Positions 26,545 through 35,277 of a DNA stretch of 55,033 nt are shown here, piece by piece (positions within the stretch are counted from its first letter, which is position 1; each line of letters opens with the position of its first letter). A program made the translations under genes and the position numbers. The DNA is from Fibrobacteria bacterium. GTDB lineage: Bacteria > Fibrobacterota > Fibrobacteria > UBA11236 > JADFYW01. Where the stretch lies: contig JADFYW010000013.1 of the NCBI GenBank assembly GCA_015232855.1, forward strand, positions 1-55,033, given 5' to 3'. Under the pieces are notes generated by a model. The model had not been told where the DNA came from, did not search any database, and saw only the letters and a list, made by a program, of their open reading frames with translations.

Positions 26545-28779
26545 ATGAAAAGCAATTTATTAAAAACCGCCATCACATTGGCTTTTATGGTTAGTGCAGT
26601 ATTTTCTCTGCCAACTGGTGTTACCATGAAGAAATTTTATGATCATTCCAAAGTCAGTTTTATCAAAGACAGAGTAAAAACAATTTGGATGGGAGAAGTC
26701 CCCGGGCTTCCTCAGCACTTCTGGGTTCTTGGCCAATATGGTTATATTTACACATTATATCCCACCGCTGGTACCTACGATCATACCTCTATGGTGCCAA
26801 ATACTTCTCTTGATTATACAAAAACCCGAATAACAGATTTTCATGAAAAAGTGCACCCTCACATCGGAAGTGAGTATGGTTCATGGAACATCTCTTTTCA
26901 CCCTAATTTCAAAGAAAATGGGAAATTTTACATCATCTATATGGGTAAAAAACCAGGTCAGGCTGATTTTGGAACTAAAAGCGGTGGTCTCGTCACCTTA
27001 GATGAATGGCAAGCCTACGGCGAAAAACACGATTCAGTTAAAGTTGTGAGAACGATGCTTACCTATGATCATCATGCATCTTATGGAGTATGCTGCATGA
27101 TTTTCGGGCCTGATGGTTATCTCTATATTTCGTCCTGCGATTACGGTTCAAACAGCCAGGATCTTACCCATATGGGCAGAAAAATTTTGAGAATTGACGT
27201 AGATAAAAAAGACGATGGTAAAGAATACGGTATTCCTTCAGACAATCCTCTGGTAAACGAAACAGATCCTAACATCAAAAAAGAAATCTGGGCTTGGGGT
27301 ATCCGTAACATATGGGGTATGCATTTTGATGACATTACCGGAGATCTCTGGACGGGAGAAATCGGACAGTTACAATGGGAAGAATTAAACCTTGTCAAAA
27401 AAGGAAGTAATGGGGGCTGGTTTGATATGGGAGATGGAGAAGCATCCCAACATGGTCAGGGATTCAGCGGCCCTTGTAAAGCAACGGGTAATTCTACCAC
27501 CATTTCCACTACCGCTTTTGACTGTACTAAATACGCTCAGCCTTTCTGGGCCTTCCCCCGCAATGCAAGCGTTGTTGCCGGCGAAATTTCAGATAATGCC
27601 AATTATATCCCTATATCAAGTATTGCAGGTGGCAAAAATTTTATGGGTGCCAAAGATTCACCTTTTTACGGTTACCATATATTCTTTGACACAGAAGATA
27701 GTCAGTTTTGGGCCACGAAGCCCGATCAACCAGCCACTTTTATGTGGGGAACAGCGGGTTCTCTTGGACGGGCAAAATGGATTTGGTACCCGGAAGGCGA
27801 CCCGGTAACTGATGCTCCTGCCGCAACACGATACTTCAGGATCACTTTTGATGTTCCAGAAGGTAAGACTGTATCTGCCGCTAATCTCGTACTTACCGCA
27901 GATAATTCATTTATTGCATACGTTAATTACAACCAGGCTGGTTCAAATGCCGACTGGAGTTCTGTAAATATTTATGATGTTACATCCAGTGTGACCACGG
28001 GTTCCAATGTTATTGCAATATCGGTTACAAATGAAACGGTTGGTGCAGCTGGTCTTATCGGCGCTCTGAATATTACCTATTCCGACGACAGCAAAGATTC
28101 TCATGTTACCGGAACCAGCTGGAAAGCAGGTAATACATTCACTTCTGGCTGGCAAGCAAAAGATTTTAATGATGGCTCCTGGGCTTCGTCCAAAATACTA
28201 GGAGATAATGGTATGGATCCCTGGGGTAGTTTCGCTTCTGAGAAAGTTACTATCTCGGGTACTCCTCCATCTCTTATTGGTCAGGCACCTGATAGTCTCG
28301 ATACCGGCAGAGATAGAAACAACGCCGGACAAAACGGCGATGGGCATAACGGAGTTGTATTTATGGACCGGGATACCTTTGGTTACCTCTATGCAATTTT
28401 TGTTTGTTGGGAAGCCGGTAAAAAATACCATGAAATATACCGACTTGATCACCCGGATATGAAACCTGCAATTGCGGGCTGTACTGATTCTACACGGGCA
28501 GGATACAACGCTATGGCAGGTATCAGCGACCCATCCCAATGTGGTACTCCCATTAAGCCTATTGCACAGCTTCAGGCAGAAGCCAAATCTAAAGTATTCG
28601 CTAATATCCAGAGTATCGGGCAGGTAACGGTACCCAAAAATGCTATCGGTGTTGAGCTGTATGATCTCCAGGGCAAAATGGTCTGGCGCTATACCTCTTC
28701 ACGTGTTTATGAACCTACCGCGATTCGAGTTCCAGTAAACCTTAAAACGGGAATACTCCAGGTTCGTCCTCTCTATTGA
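26545..28779 (+). CDS. Secreted PQQ-type sugar/sorbosone dehydrogenase-like beta-propeller with inserted sandwich domain
   Basis: A 744-residue protein with a signal peptide (residues 1-21). The first part (about 30-310) is a GSDH-like propeller: F-H-P-N-F-K-E-N-G-K-F-Y-I, F-G-P-D-G-Y-L-Y-I-S-S-C-D, I-L-R-I-D-V-D, E-I-W-A-W-G-I-R-N-I-W-G-M and N-G-G-W-F-D. A beta-sandwich segment (about 425-575, with Y-F-R-I-T-F-D-V-P and D-N-S-F-I-A-Y-V-N) resembling carbohydrate-binding domains is inserted before the last propeller strands (D-R-D-T-F-G-Y-L-Y-A-I-F). The C-terminus (V-E-L-Y-D-L-Q-G-K-M-V-W) is a sorting-like tail. It probably oxidises or binds sugars at the surface. Confidence 0.8.
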   Translation: MKSNLLKTAITLAFMVSAVFSLPTGVTMKKFYDHSKVSFIKDRVKTIWMGEVPGLPQHFWVLGQYGYIYTLYPTAGTYDHTSMVPNTSLDYTKTRITDFHEKVHPHIGSEYGSWNISFHPNFKENGKFYIIYMGKKPGQADFGTKSGGLVTLDEWQAYGEKHDSVKVVRTMLTYDHHASYGVCCMIFGPDGYLYISSCDYGSNSQDLTHMGRKILRIDVDKKDDGKEYGIPSDNPLVNETDPNIKKEIWAWGIRNIWGMHFDDITGDLWTGEIGQLQWEELNLVKKGSNGGWFDMGDGEASQHGQGFSGPCKATGNSTTISTTAFDCTKYAQPFWAFPRNASVVAGEISDNANYIPISSIAGGKNFMGAKDSPFYGYHIFFDTEDSQFWATKPDQPATFMWGTAGSLGRAKWIWYPEGDPVTDAPAATRYFRITFDVPEGKTVSAANLVLTADNSFIAYVNYNQAGSNADWSSVNIYDVTSSVTTGSNVIAISVTNETVGAAGLIGALNITYSDDSKDSHVTGTSWKAGNTFTSGWQAKDFNDGSWASSKILGDNGMDPWGSFASEKVTISGTPPSLIGQAPDSLDTGRDRNNAGQNGDGHNGVVFMDRDTFGYLYAIFVCWEAGKKYHEIYRLDHPDMKPAIAGCTDSTRAGYNAMAGISDPSQCGTPIKPIAQLQAEAKSKVFANIQSIGQVTVPKNAIGVELYDLQGKMVWRYTSSRVYEPTAIRVPVNLKTGILQVRPLY

Positions 28780-28806
28780 TAAGGAGCAAGCCTCAATGAG
28801 GGGCCC

Positions 28807-29064
28807 TCAGGCTCCTCTACCCTCCTCATAACTTTCTAACCTCGAATACAAAGTACGCCGGGAAATATTAAGAAGCTGAGCAGCTTTTGTTTTGTTGCCC
28901 CCTGCCTTTGCTATAGCGTTTAGTATTAACTGGTGTTCCACTTCTTCCAGGCATATACCCTCATCAGGAATATCAAGGCTCAGTCCCTTTCCTGGCGTAA
29001 CACCGGTTTTGATATGCACGGGGAGATCTTCTTCAGTTATTTCGCCTGTTGAAGCAAGTAAATT
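28807..29064 (-). pseudogene. 3' stump of an NtrC-type sigma-54 activator (Fis helix-turn-helix)
   Basis: The frame is closed at 29065 and opens directly into N-L-L-A-S-T-G-E-I-T-E-E-D-L-P, which is the link between the AAA+ domain and the DNA-binding domain of NtrC-type regulators. The Fis-like helix-turn-helix follows: A-G-G-N-K-T-K-A-A-Q-L-L-N-I-S-R-R-T-L-Y-S-R-L. No upstream sensor or AAA+ sequence is present; A+T-rich repeat sequence abuts the break. A GTG at 29019 could produce a free 70-residue Fis-like protein, but a decayed remnant is more likely. Confidence 0.75.
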
Positions 29065-29109
29065 TTATACTCAAGTTTTTCGGCATTATTAATTATGAAT
29101 TAGGAATTT

Positions 29110-29150
29110 AAAAAAGGCTTCGCAGTAATAATACTTGCGAAGCCTTTTTT
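29110..29150 (-). terminator. Rho-independent terminator of the coiled-coil gene
   Basis: A 15-bp stem, aaaaaaggcttcgca paired with tgcgaagcctttttt around an 11-nt loop, with T-rich ends on both strands. It lies 36 bp beyond the stop of the minus-strand 322-residue gene and can act in both directions. Confidence 0.85.
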
Positions 29151-29185
29151 ATACTCATAACTGATAACTGATTACTCGCGACTGA

Positions 29186-30154
29186 TTACCCTTCCGCTTT
29201 TTCTTCCAGCTCGTCAAGCTTATCGGGGTCTGATACTGCGATATCTACCAGGCATACAGGAATGGAACTCTGTTCTGCCATGCTTCTGATTTCACTTTCT
29301 TTATCAGAGAAGTCAAGGATTTCACGAAGGCCCTCGATATATTCCAGCATATCATCGTTATCAATGCTATCAAGAGAGGGGCCGGCAGCTTCTTCTGCTT
29401 TTTTAGCTGCGGCTTCTTCTTCGAGGCGTTTCTTTTCGGCGAGTTCTTCTTCCATACTCTTTTTAACCGTGTCAATTACAGACTGGCCAATCCCGGCAAT
29501 TTCCACAATCAGTTTATCCGCAACATTTTTATTCAGAAGCTCTTTTACTTTGTCATTTTCAGCTTTGTCTGCCAATCCTGCCAGCATATTTTCAACTCTT
29601 TTCTTCTCTGCAATTTCAGCGTCAACCTTTGCTTTGACTTTTGTGTATTCATCTTCAGAGACACCTAGCGAATCTATAATAACCTGGGAATCAAGCTCTT
29701 CTGCAATAAGAGACCTGATACCTTCGTCACCAGAAAGAGCTTTTGCTTTGGCAACCAGCAAGTCAAGTTTTGTCTGCTCAACAATTTTAAGCACATCAGG
29801 ACGATTTTCGGATACCTGAAAACTGGGCCAGACCTTCCCGAGATCTGAAATAATTTTCATGGCAGCACCATAGCAATCTTTCACATCATCCAGCGTAAGG
29901 GCTGATACGGCTTCATTAAAATCTTGTAAAAATGGTTTCCCCACTTGAATACGGGCTTTTACCGCTGTTTTGAGTTGGAGCCAGTTTCCGCCGCTCAGAG
30001 ATACATTATAGCCTGTTTTATCGAGTTCCTCTGCAATTTTACTTGTAGTTTCACTCATCTTGTCTTCTGAAAAATCCTGATCAGAAAGCCCGTTAATCTT
30101 CTCTTCAATTAACTGCCATAAAGGCTCTTTTTCAACAATATGATTTTCCGGCAT
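29186..30154 (-). CDS. Acidic helical protein of unknown function
   Basis: A 322-residue soluble protein, strongly acidic and almost all alpha-helical, with no signal peptide. A Lys/Glu/Ala-rich coiled coil (E-E-E-L-A-E-K-K-R-L-E-E-E-A-A-A-K-K-A-E-E) lies at about 230-255. The rest consists of short repeated-looking helices of the form D-x-V-K-x-L-x-x-x. I do not recognise a family. It is a single gene with its own terminator, between the NtrC stump and trxB. Confidence 0.7.
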   Translation of the reverse strand: MPENHIVEKEPLWQLIEEKINGLSDQDFSEDKMSETTSKIAEELDKTGYNVSLSGGNWLQLKTAVKARIQVGKPFLQDFNEAVSALTLDDVKDCYGAAMKIISDLGKVWPSFQVSENRPDVLKIVEQTKLDLLVAKAKALSGDEGIRSLIAEELDSQVIIDSLGVSEDEYTKVKAKVDAEIAEKKRVENMLAGLADKAENDKVKELLNKNVADKLIVEIAGIGQSVIDTVKKSMEEELAEKKRLEEEAAAKKAEEAAGPSLDSIDNDDMLEYIEGLREILDFSDKESEIRSMAEQSSIPVCLVDIAVSDPDKLDELEEKAEG

Positions 30155-30291
30155 AATTTTACCTTCCTCTTTTAAAGCGTGGAAACAAAATATTTAATTA
30201 TTCCAAATTTGTGAAGATCAGGAGTGGACCTGGTTATGAACAAATTGTCAGAGCCGTGAATAGAAGAAGGACGTTTCAGGGTAGAACCCTG

Positions 30292-31242
30292 TTATTCTAT
30301 GCCTTTTTCGGCAAGATACCGCTCTGCTTCGAGACCTGCCATGCATCCTGAGCCGGCGGAGGTAATCGCCTGACGGTAGATTTTATCCTGGACATCTCCT
30401 GCAGCAAAGACTCCTTCCACACTGGTCTGGGAAGTACCCGGTTTAGTGACTATATAGCCCTGGGCATCTGTTTCAAGCTGACCATCGAGGAATTCTGTAT
30501 TTGGAATATGACCAATAGCATAAAACAGGCCTGTGGCTTCCAGGGTATATTCTTCGTCTGTTTTTACATTTTTAAGTTTAACCCCGGTAAGAACATCTTC
30601 ACCTGCGACATCCAGCATTACGGTGTTCCATAATATTTCCATTTTCTCATTTTCAAGAGCACGCTTTTGCATGGCTTTTGAGGCACGAAGTTCATCTCTG
30701 CGGTGAACCAGGTAAACTTTGGAAGCAAATTTGGTAAGATAGGTGGCCTCTTCTATAGCAGAATCTCCTCCCCCGATTACAACCAGAGGCTTATTCCGAA
30801 ACATAGGAAGGCCGCCATCACAAACCGCACAGGCAGAAATACCTTTCTGCCAGAGTTGTTCTTCATTGGGAACATGCATACGCCTGGCCGTGGCTCCTGT
30901 AGCAATAATTAAAGAATGTGTTTCATAGGTATCGTTACCTGCAAATACTTTAAAGGGCCCACCAGAAACACTGAGGTCGACCTTGTCTACGGTCTGAGTT
31001 TTAATGGTGCAACCGTTATTTACCGACTGCTCCCGCATAAGCATCATAAGTTCCGGGCCACCAATTCCTTTAGGAAACCCAGGAAAGTTCTCCACTTCAG
31101 TAGTGGTAGTAAGTTGTCCGCCAGCAGCCACTCCTCCTGCCATAAAACCTTCAAACATAAGGGGTTGCAAGTTAGCCCGAGCTGTATAGATAGCAGCGGT
31201 ATGTCCGCCGGGGCCCGAGCCGATAATGATTGTTTTTTCCAT
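30292..31242 (-). CDS. trxB: Thioredoxin reductase
   Basis: A 316-residue flavoenzyme that passes electrons from NADPH to thioredoxin. The FAD site G-S-G-P-G-G-H-T-A-A lies at residues 8-17, the redox-active pair is C-A-V-C-D-G (like C-A-T-C in other bacteria), the NADPH site is G-G-G-D-S-A-I-E-E-A, and G-V-F-A-A-G-D-V is near the end. The length is typical for the low-molecular-weight enzyme. Confidence 0.95.
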   Translation of the reverse strand: MEKTIIIGSGPGGHTAAIYTARANLQPLMFEGFMAGGVAAGGQLTTTTEVENFPGFPKGIGGPELMMLMREQSVNNGCTIKTQTVDKVDLSVSGGPFKVFAGNDTYETHSLIIATGATARRMHVPNEEQLWQKGISACAVCDGGLPMFRNKPLVVIGGGDSAIEEATYLTKFASKVYLVHRRDELRASKAMQKRALENEKMEILWNTVMLDVAGEDVLTGVKLKNVKTDEEYTLEATGLFYAIGHIPNTEFLDGQLETDAQGYIVTKPGTSQTSVEGVFAAGDVQDKIYRQAITSAGSGCMAGLEAERYLAEKGIE

Positions 31243-31315
31243 TGTTACACCTTTAAATATGTTTTCCTCAGGAAAGTTAATAAAAAAATTAAAATAGGAT
31301 TATGAACAAATGAAT

Positions 31316-32494
31316 TTACAGATTTTCTAACAGTACTGCAATACCCATGCCGCCGCCAATACAAAGAGATGCTACCGCCAGGTCCACACCACTCCGTTTC
31401 ATTTCGTGGATGAGGGTAACCATAATACGGGCGCCACTGGCACCAATGGGATGACCCAAAGAAACCGCACCACCATTTACATTGACTATTTCCGGGTTGA
31501 TCCTGAGGTCATGAACAACCGCAAGGGCCTGGACAGAGAATGCCTCATTCAGCTCCCAAAGCTTGATATCTTTCACCGTAAGATTATTGTTTTTTAAGAG
31601 CTTATTAACCGCGCCTACAGGGCCAAGCCCCATTACTTCCGGAGAACAACCGCAGCTGGCAAAATCGCGAACCACTACCGCTTTTTCAGTATTGAGCCCG
31701 GAAAAGATGCCTTCAGAGGCAAGAACCAAAGAAGTTCCGGCATCATTAATACCTGAAGCATTGCCGGCGGTTACCGTTCCATCTTTTTTAAAAGCAGGCC
31801 GTAATTTCCCAAGACCCTCCAGAGTAATATCCAGCCGGGGATGTTCATCAGTATCAACTCTTTTATCCTTTCTTTTTACCTTGATAGTAACATCTGTGAT
31901 TTCATCTTTAAAAAGCCCTTTGCTAAAAGCTGCAGCATATTTTTTATGACTATTTAAAGCAAATTCATCTTGTTCCTCTCGTGATATATCATAACGCTCA
32001 GCTATATTTTCTGCGGTAATTCCCATATGGTATTTACCAAACACATCGGTTAATCCGTCTAACACCACAGAATCAATCACCGAACTATCACCCAACCGGG
32101 AGCCCAAACGCATAGCCGGTAAAAGATACGGAGCCATAGTCATATTCTCCGTACCGCCGGCAAGCACCGCTTTGGACCGGTTCAATAGAATGTTTTGCCA
32201 ACCAAGTTCCACAGCCTTCATACCTGAACCGCATACTTTATTCACCGTGTAGGCCGGAATTTCCTGAGGAATATCAGCGCCGATGGAAATCTGCCGTGCA
32301 GGATTTTGGCCCTGACCACATTGGAGCACATTACCAAAAACCACTTCATCAATGTCCTTAGCCTGGATCCCTGATAACTTCAAACTCGCTTTCGCGCTAC
32401 AGACTCCAAGCTCAACTGCGGATGTGTTTGAAAAGGATCCACTCAATTCTCCAATAGGAGTACGAACAGCACCTGTTGCTATAACTTTAAACAT
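31316..32494 (-). CDS. Acetyl-CoA C-acetyltransferase (thiolase)
   Basis: The ATG at 32494 is chosen because AAAGGAGG lies just upstream; this gives 392 residues, the usual thiolase length, and removes a 35-residue extension with no family resemblance. The catalytic features are the nucleophilic Cys in N-K-V-C-G-S-G-M-K-A, N-G-G-A-V-S-L-G-H-P-I-G-A-S-G-A-R, and the final C-I-G-G-G-M-G. The enzyme either condenses two acetyl-CoA or cleaves acetoacetyl-CoA. There is no other beta-oxidation or butyrate gene next to it, so its direction is open. Confidence 0.94.
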   Translation of the reverse strand: MFKVIATGAVRTPIGELSGSFSNTSAVELGVCSAKASLKLSGIQAKDIDEVVFGNVLQCGQGQNPARQISIGADIPQEIPAYTVNKVCGSGMKAVELGWQNILLNRSKAVLAGGTENMTMAPYLLPAMRLGSRLGDSSVIDSVVLDGLTDVFGKYHMGITAENIAERYDISREEQDEFALNSHKKYAAAFSKGLFKDEITDVTIKVKRKDKRVDTDEHPRLDITLEGLGKLRPAFKKDGTVTAGNASGINDAGTSLVLASEGIFSGLNTEKAVVVRDFASCGCSPEVMGLGPVGAVNKLLKNNNLTVKDIKLWELNEAFSVQALAVVHDLRINPEIVNVNGGAVSLGHPIGASGARIMVTLIHEMKRSGVDLAVASLCIGGGMGIAVLLENL

Positions 32495-32615
32495 CAAAAC
32501 CTCCTTTCTGCTTATAAAATAAAAAAGCAACCACCTCCGTACCTCATTTACCTTTCTTTTTTCGCAATGCGACAATAACCAAAAATCCAGACCGGTCACC
32601 AGCTACAATCAGCCA

Positions 32616-32648
32616 CAAAAAAAGCCCGGAAGCAAACACTTCCGGGCT
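32616..32648 (-). terminator. Rho-independent terminator of the NfnAB-like operon
   Basis: A 10-bp stem, agcccggaag and cttccgggct, with a 6-nt loop and a run of Ts on the minus strand. It lies 27 bp downstream of the last gene of the minus-strand pair. Confidence 0.88.
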
Positions 32649-32674
32649 TAATATAAGGCTCGTAGCAAATACCG

Positions 32675-34174
32675 TTAGGCTTGGCTGCTTAGCATCTTGT
32701 TAATAGAGGCAGCTGCGGTTCGACCCTGGCCCATGGCCAATATAACAGTAGCCGCACCAAGTACGATATCTCCGCCTGCATAAACTTTATCCATAGAAGT
32801 TTTCATACTTTCGTCAGCTTCGATATTCCCCCAGCGATTGGTCTCAATAGCGGGTGTAGTCTGACGGATAAGTGGGTTAGAACTATTCCCAATGGCCACA
32901 ATCACAGTATCCATCTCTAAAATAAATTCGCTGCCTTGAATAGGAACAGGACGACGTCTTCCACTGGCATCAGGTTCGCCCAGCTCAAAGCGTAAACATT
33001 CAATTGACGTGACCAGGCCATGGTCGTCACCTATGATACGTATGGGGTTTTCAAGCAAATGAAATATAATACCCTCTTCTTTGGCATGTTCAATTTCTTC
33101 GTTACGGGCAGGCATTTCAACTTCTGTACGGCGATAGATAAGATGGACTTCTTCAGCGCCCAACCGAAGAGCGGTACGGGCAGCGTCCATTGCCACATTC
33201 CCACCACCGAGAACAGCAACCTTACGGGAACTCACAATGGGAGTATCTGCTCTATCTTTATCATAGGCCTTCATCAGGTTTGCTCTCGTAAGGTATTCGT
33301 TCGCACTAAAAACCCCAATCAGGTTTTCACCTTCAATGCCCATAAAAATAGGGAGACCTGCTCCGGTACCCACAAACACTGCGTCAAAACCGTCTTTTTT
33401 AATAAGATTCTCCAGATTACGGGTACGGCCCACTACGTAATTGGTAACTAACTTCACACCCATAGACTCCAGCATTTCAATTTCTTTCTGGACAATTGCT
33501 TTTGGCAGACGAAACTCCGGAATACCATACATCATCACGCCACCGGGTTTGTGGAATGCTTCAAAAATAGTAACATCATGACCCTCACGGCGCACATCTG
33601 CAGCAACGGTAAGCCCTGCAGGGCCACTGCCTATTACTGCTACTTTTTTGCCCGTAGCGGGTTTAATCCCCGGAACTTTTGCTTTACCCTGTTCCCGTTC
33701 CCAGTCTGCGGCAAAACGTTCAAGGCGCCCAATAGACACCCCTTTTTCAACATCTTTTAAAGACTTACCTACTGTACAGTCTTTCATGCATTGCACTTCC
33801 TGAGGACACACTCTCCCGCATACTGCAGGTAAAAGATTGTTTGATTTAATGATATTAATAGCAGACTGGTAATCACCTTTAGCGATATCCTGAATAAATG
33901 CCGGAATATCAATCTCAACCGGACAGCCGGCAATACAGGGTTTCTTTTTGCAATCAAGACAGCGCATGGCCTCAACCTTTGCCTGTTCTTCGCTATAGCC
34001 AATAGCGACCTCACTTACATTGGCTTTCCGGACCTGGGGATCCTGAGTTGGCATGAGTTGGGGAGTAATGGCAATACGTTCTTTTTTCTTAAGCTCTTCC
34101 TGCCTGCTGGTAAGGTCACTCAACAGAACTTCTGCGGTTGATTGTAATATTTCGTTAGATATATGTTCACTCAT
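32675..34174 (-). CDS. gltA: NADPH-dependent glutamate synthase small-subunit-like protein / NfnB (NfnL)
   Basis: A 499-residue flavo-iron-sulfur protein. The N-terminal Cys clusters (C-L-D-C-K-K-K-P-C-I-A-G-C-P and C-G-R-V-C-P-Q-E-V-Q-C-M-K-D-C) bind 4Fe-4S centres. Next come FAD site G-S-G-P-A-G-L-T-V-A, G-G-V-M-M-Y-G-I-P and NADPH site G-G-G-N-V-A-M-D-A-A. It overlaps by 4 bp the partner gene that encodes a ferredoxin reductase-like subunit; this pair is the arrangement of NfnAB, the electron-bifurcating NADH-dependent ferredoxin:NADP oxidoreductase of anaerobes. Homologues are commonly annotated gltA. No large glutamate synthase subunit is present. Confidence 0.88.
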   Translation of the reverse strand: MSEHISNEILQSTAEVLLSDLTSRQEELKKKERIAITPQLMPTQDPQVRKANVSEVAIGYSEEQAKVEAMRCLDCKKKPCIAGCPVEIDIPAFIQDIAKGDYQSAINIIKSNNLLPAVCGRVCPQEVQCMKDCTVGKSLKDVEKGVSIGRLERFAADWEREQGKAKVPGIKPATGKKVAVIGSGPAGLTVAADVRREGHDVTIFEAFHKPGGVMMYGIPEFRLPKAIVQKEIEMLESMGVKLVTNYVVGRTRNLENLIKKDGFDAVFVGTGAGLPIFMGIEGENLIGVFSANEYLTRANLMKAYDKDRADTPIVSSRKVAVLGGGNVAMDAARTALRLGAEEVHLIYRRTEVEMPARNEEIEHAKEEGIIFHLLENPIRIIGDDHGLVTSIECLRFELGEPDASGRRRPVPIQGSEFILEMDTVIVAIGNSSNPLIRQTTPAIETNRWGNIEADESMKTSMDKVYAGGDIVLGAATVILAMGQGRTAAASINKMLSSQA

Positions 34175-35028
34175 GAGTTCCCTCCCTTAGCATCAGCTGC
34201 AGCCATCATTTTACAGTTATGTCTGGCCCGCTCCTCAAAATCTTTATAAGCCGAAAGCCTGTTCATCATATTATCAAAATCAACGAGATGCCCATCGAAC
34301 TCTGGCCCATCCACACATACAAATTTGGTGGAGCCGCCAACCGTAACCCTACAACCACCACACATACCGGTTCCATCAATCATGATGGTATTGAGTGATA
34401 CCACGGTAGGAACCTTATAGGGCTTCGTAGTAAGAGCACAAAATTTCATCATAATAGGTGGACCAATCGCAACCACCAGATCAGGTTTGGAGTCCATTTC
34501 ACATAACTCTTTTAACGGCTCGGTCACCAGGCATTTTCGCCCATAACTGCCATCATCAGTGCACACAATGAGTTCATCAGCTATTGACTTCATTTCGTCT
34601 TCTAAAATAAGGAGCTCTTTGTTTCGGGAACCGACAATAGTTATCACTTCATTTCCAGCTTCTTTCATTCCTTTGGCTATTGGGTGCAATGGAGCTACAC
34701 CAATACCACCGCCAACACACACAACCTTACCGAATTTTTCGATATGGGTAGGAGCACCAAGGGGCCCAAGAAGATTTGCAATTTCATCGCCTTCATTCAA
34801 TTGTGAAAGCTCAATGGTAGTCTTACCTACCGCCTGGAAAATGAGGGAAATGGTACCTTCTTTTTCACTGGCATCAGCTATGGTTAAAGGTATCCTCTCA
34901 CCATAATCGGAGTTTAACATGAGTACGATAAATTGCCCTGGTTTTCGTTCTTCGGCAATAAGAGGCGCTTCAACCTTTAATTGAAACACATCATTAGACA
35001 ATTGTTTTTTCTGAACTATTCGATTCAT
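34171..35028 (-). CDS. Ferredoxin-NADP reductase-like subunit / NfnA (NfnS)
   Basis: A 285-residue protein of the sulfide dehydrogenase/dihydroorotate dehydrogenase electron-transfer family. An FAD-binding domain (about 1-95), an NAD-binding domain with V-G-G-G-I-G-V-A-P (about 105-113), and a C-terminal 2Fe-2S motif (D-G-T-G-M-C-G-G-C-R, then F-V-C-V-D-G-P-E-F). It is the smaller, NADH-reacting half of the NfnAB complex, and the first gene of the pair. The gene has an AAGGAGAA ribosome-binding site. Confidence 0.87.
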   Translation of the reverse strand: MNRIVQKKQLSNDVFQLKVEAPLIAEERKPGQFIVLMLNSDYGERIPLTIADASEKEGTISLIFQAVGKTTIELSQLNEGDEIANLLGPLGAPTHIEKFGKVVCVGGGIGVAPLHPIAKGMKEAGNEVITIVGSRNKELLILEDEMKSIADELIVCTDDGSYGRKCLVTEPLKELCEMDSKPDLVVAIGPPIMMKFCALTTKPYKVPTVVSLNTIMIDGTGMCGGCRVTVGGSTKFVCVDGPEFDGHLVDFDNMMNRLSAYKDFEERARHNCKMMAAADAKGGNS

Positions 35029-35073
35029 TCTGAGGTGTTCTCCTTATTATTTAGAAATGCACAATAAATGTTT

Positions 35074-35103
35074 TCTAAATTGAATAATAGCTATTACTGT
35101 CAA
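35074..35103 (-). promoter_or_regulatory. Candidate sigma-70 promoter of the NfnAB-like operon
   Basis: On the minus strand TTGACA, an 18-bp spacer and TTTAGA lie about 46 bp before the start of the small subunit. The -35 is perfect; the -10 is weak. Confidence 0.35.
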
Positions 35104-35203
35104 AATGTCATTACCCGTTTTTCATAAAAAACGTTAAGTTTTTGTCATTATTTTTAAGCGTAACCTCTTGAATTGAGGCATTTCGACATACTAAAAAAAG
35201 CGT

Positions 35204-35244
35204 CTAAAAAAGAATCCCCATCCCGCAAAACGGGACAGGGATTC
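35204..35244 (-). terminator. Rho-independent terminator of asd
   Basis: A two-part stem (gaatccc and tcccg pairing with cggga and gggattc) around a caaaa loop, followed on the minus strand by a T-run. It lies 34 bp beyond the asd stop. Confidence 0.85.
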
Positions 35245-35277
35245 ATCATTTATTTTCAGTTGTTAATCTGGCCTAGC

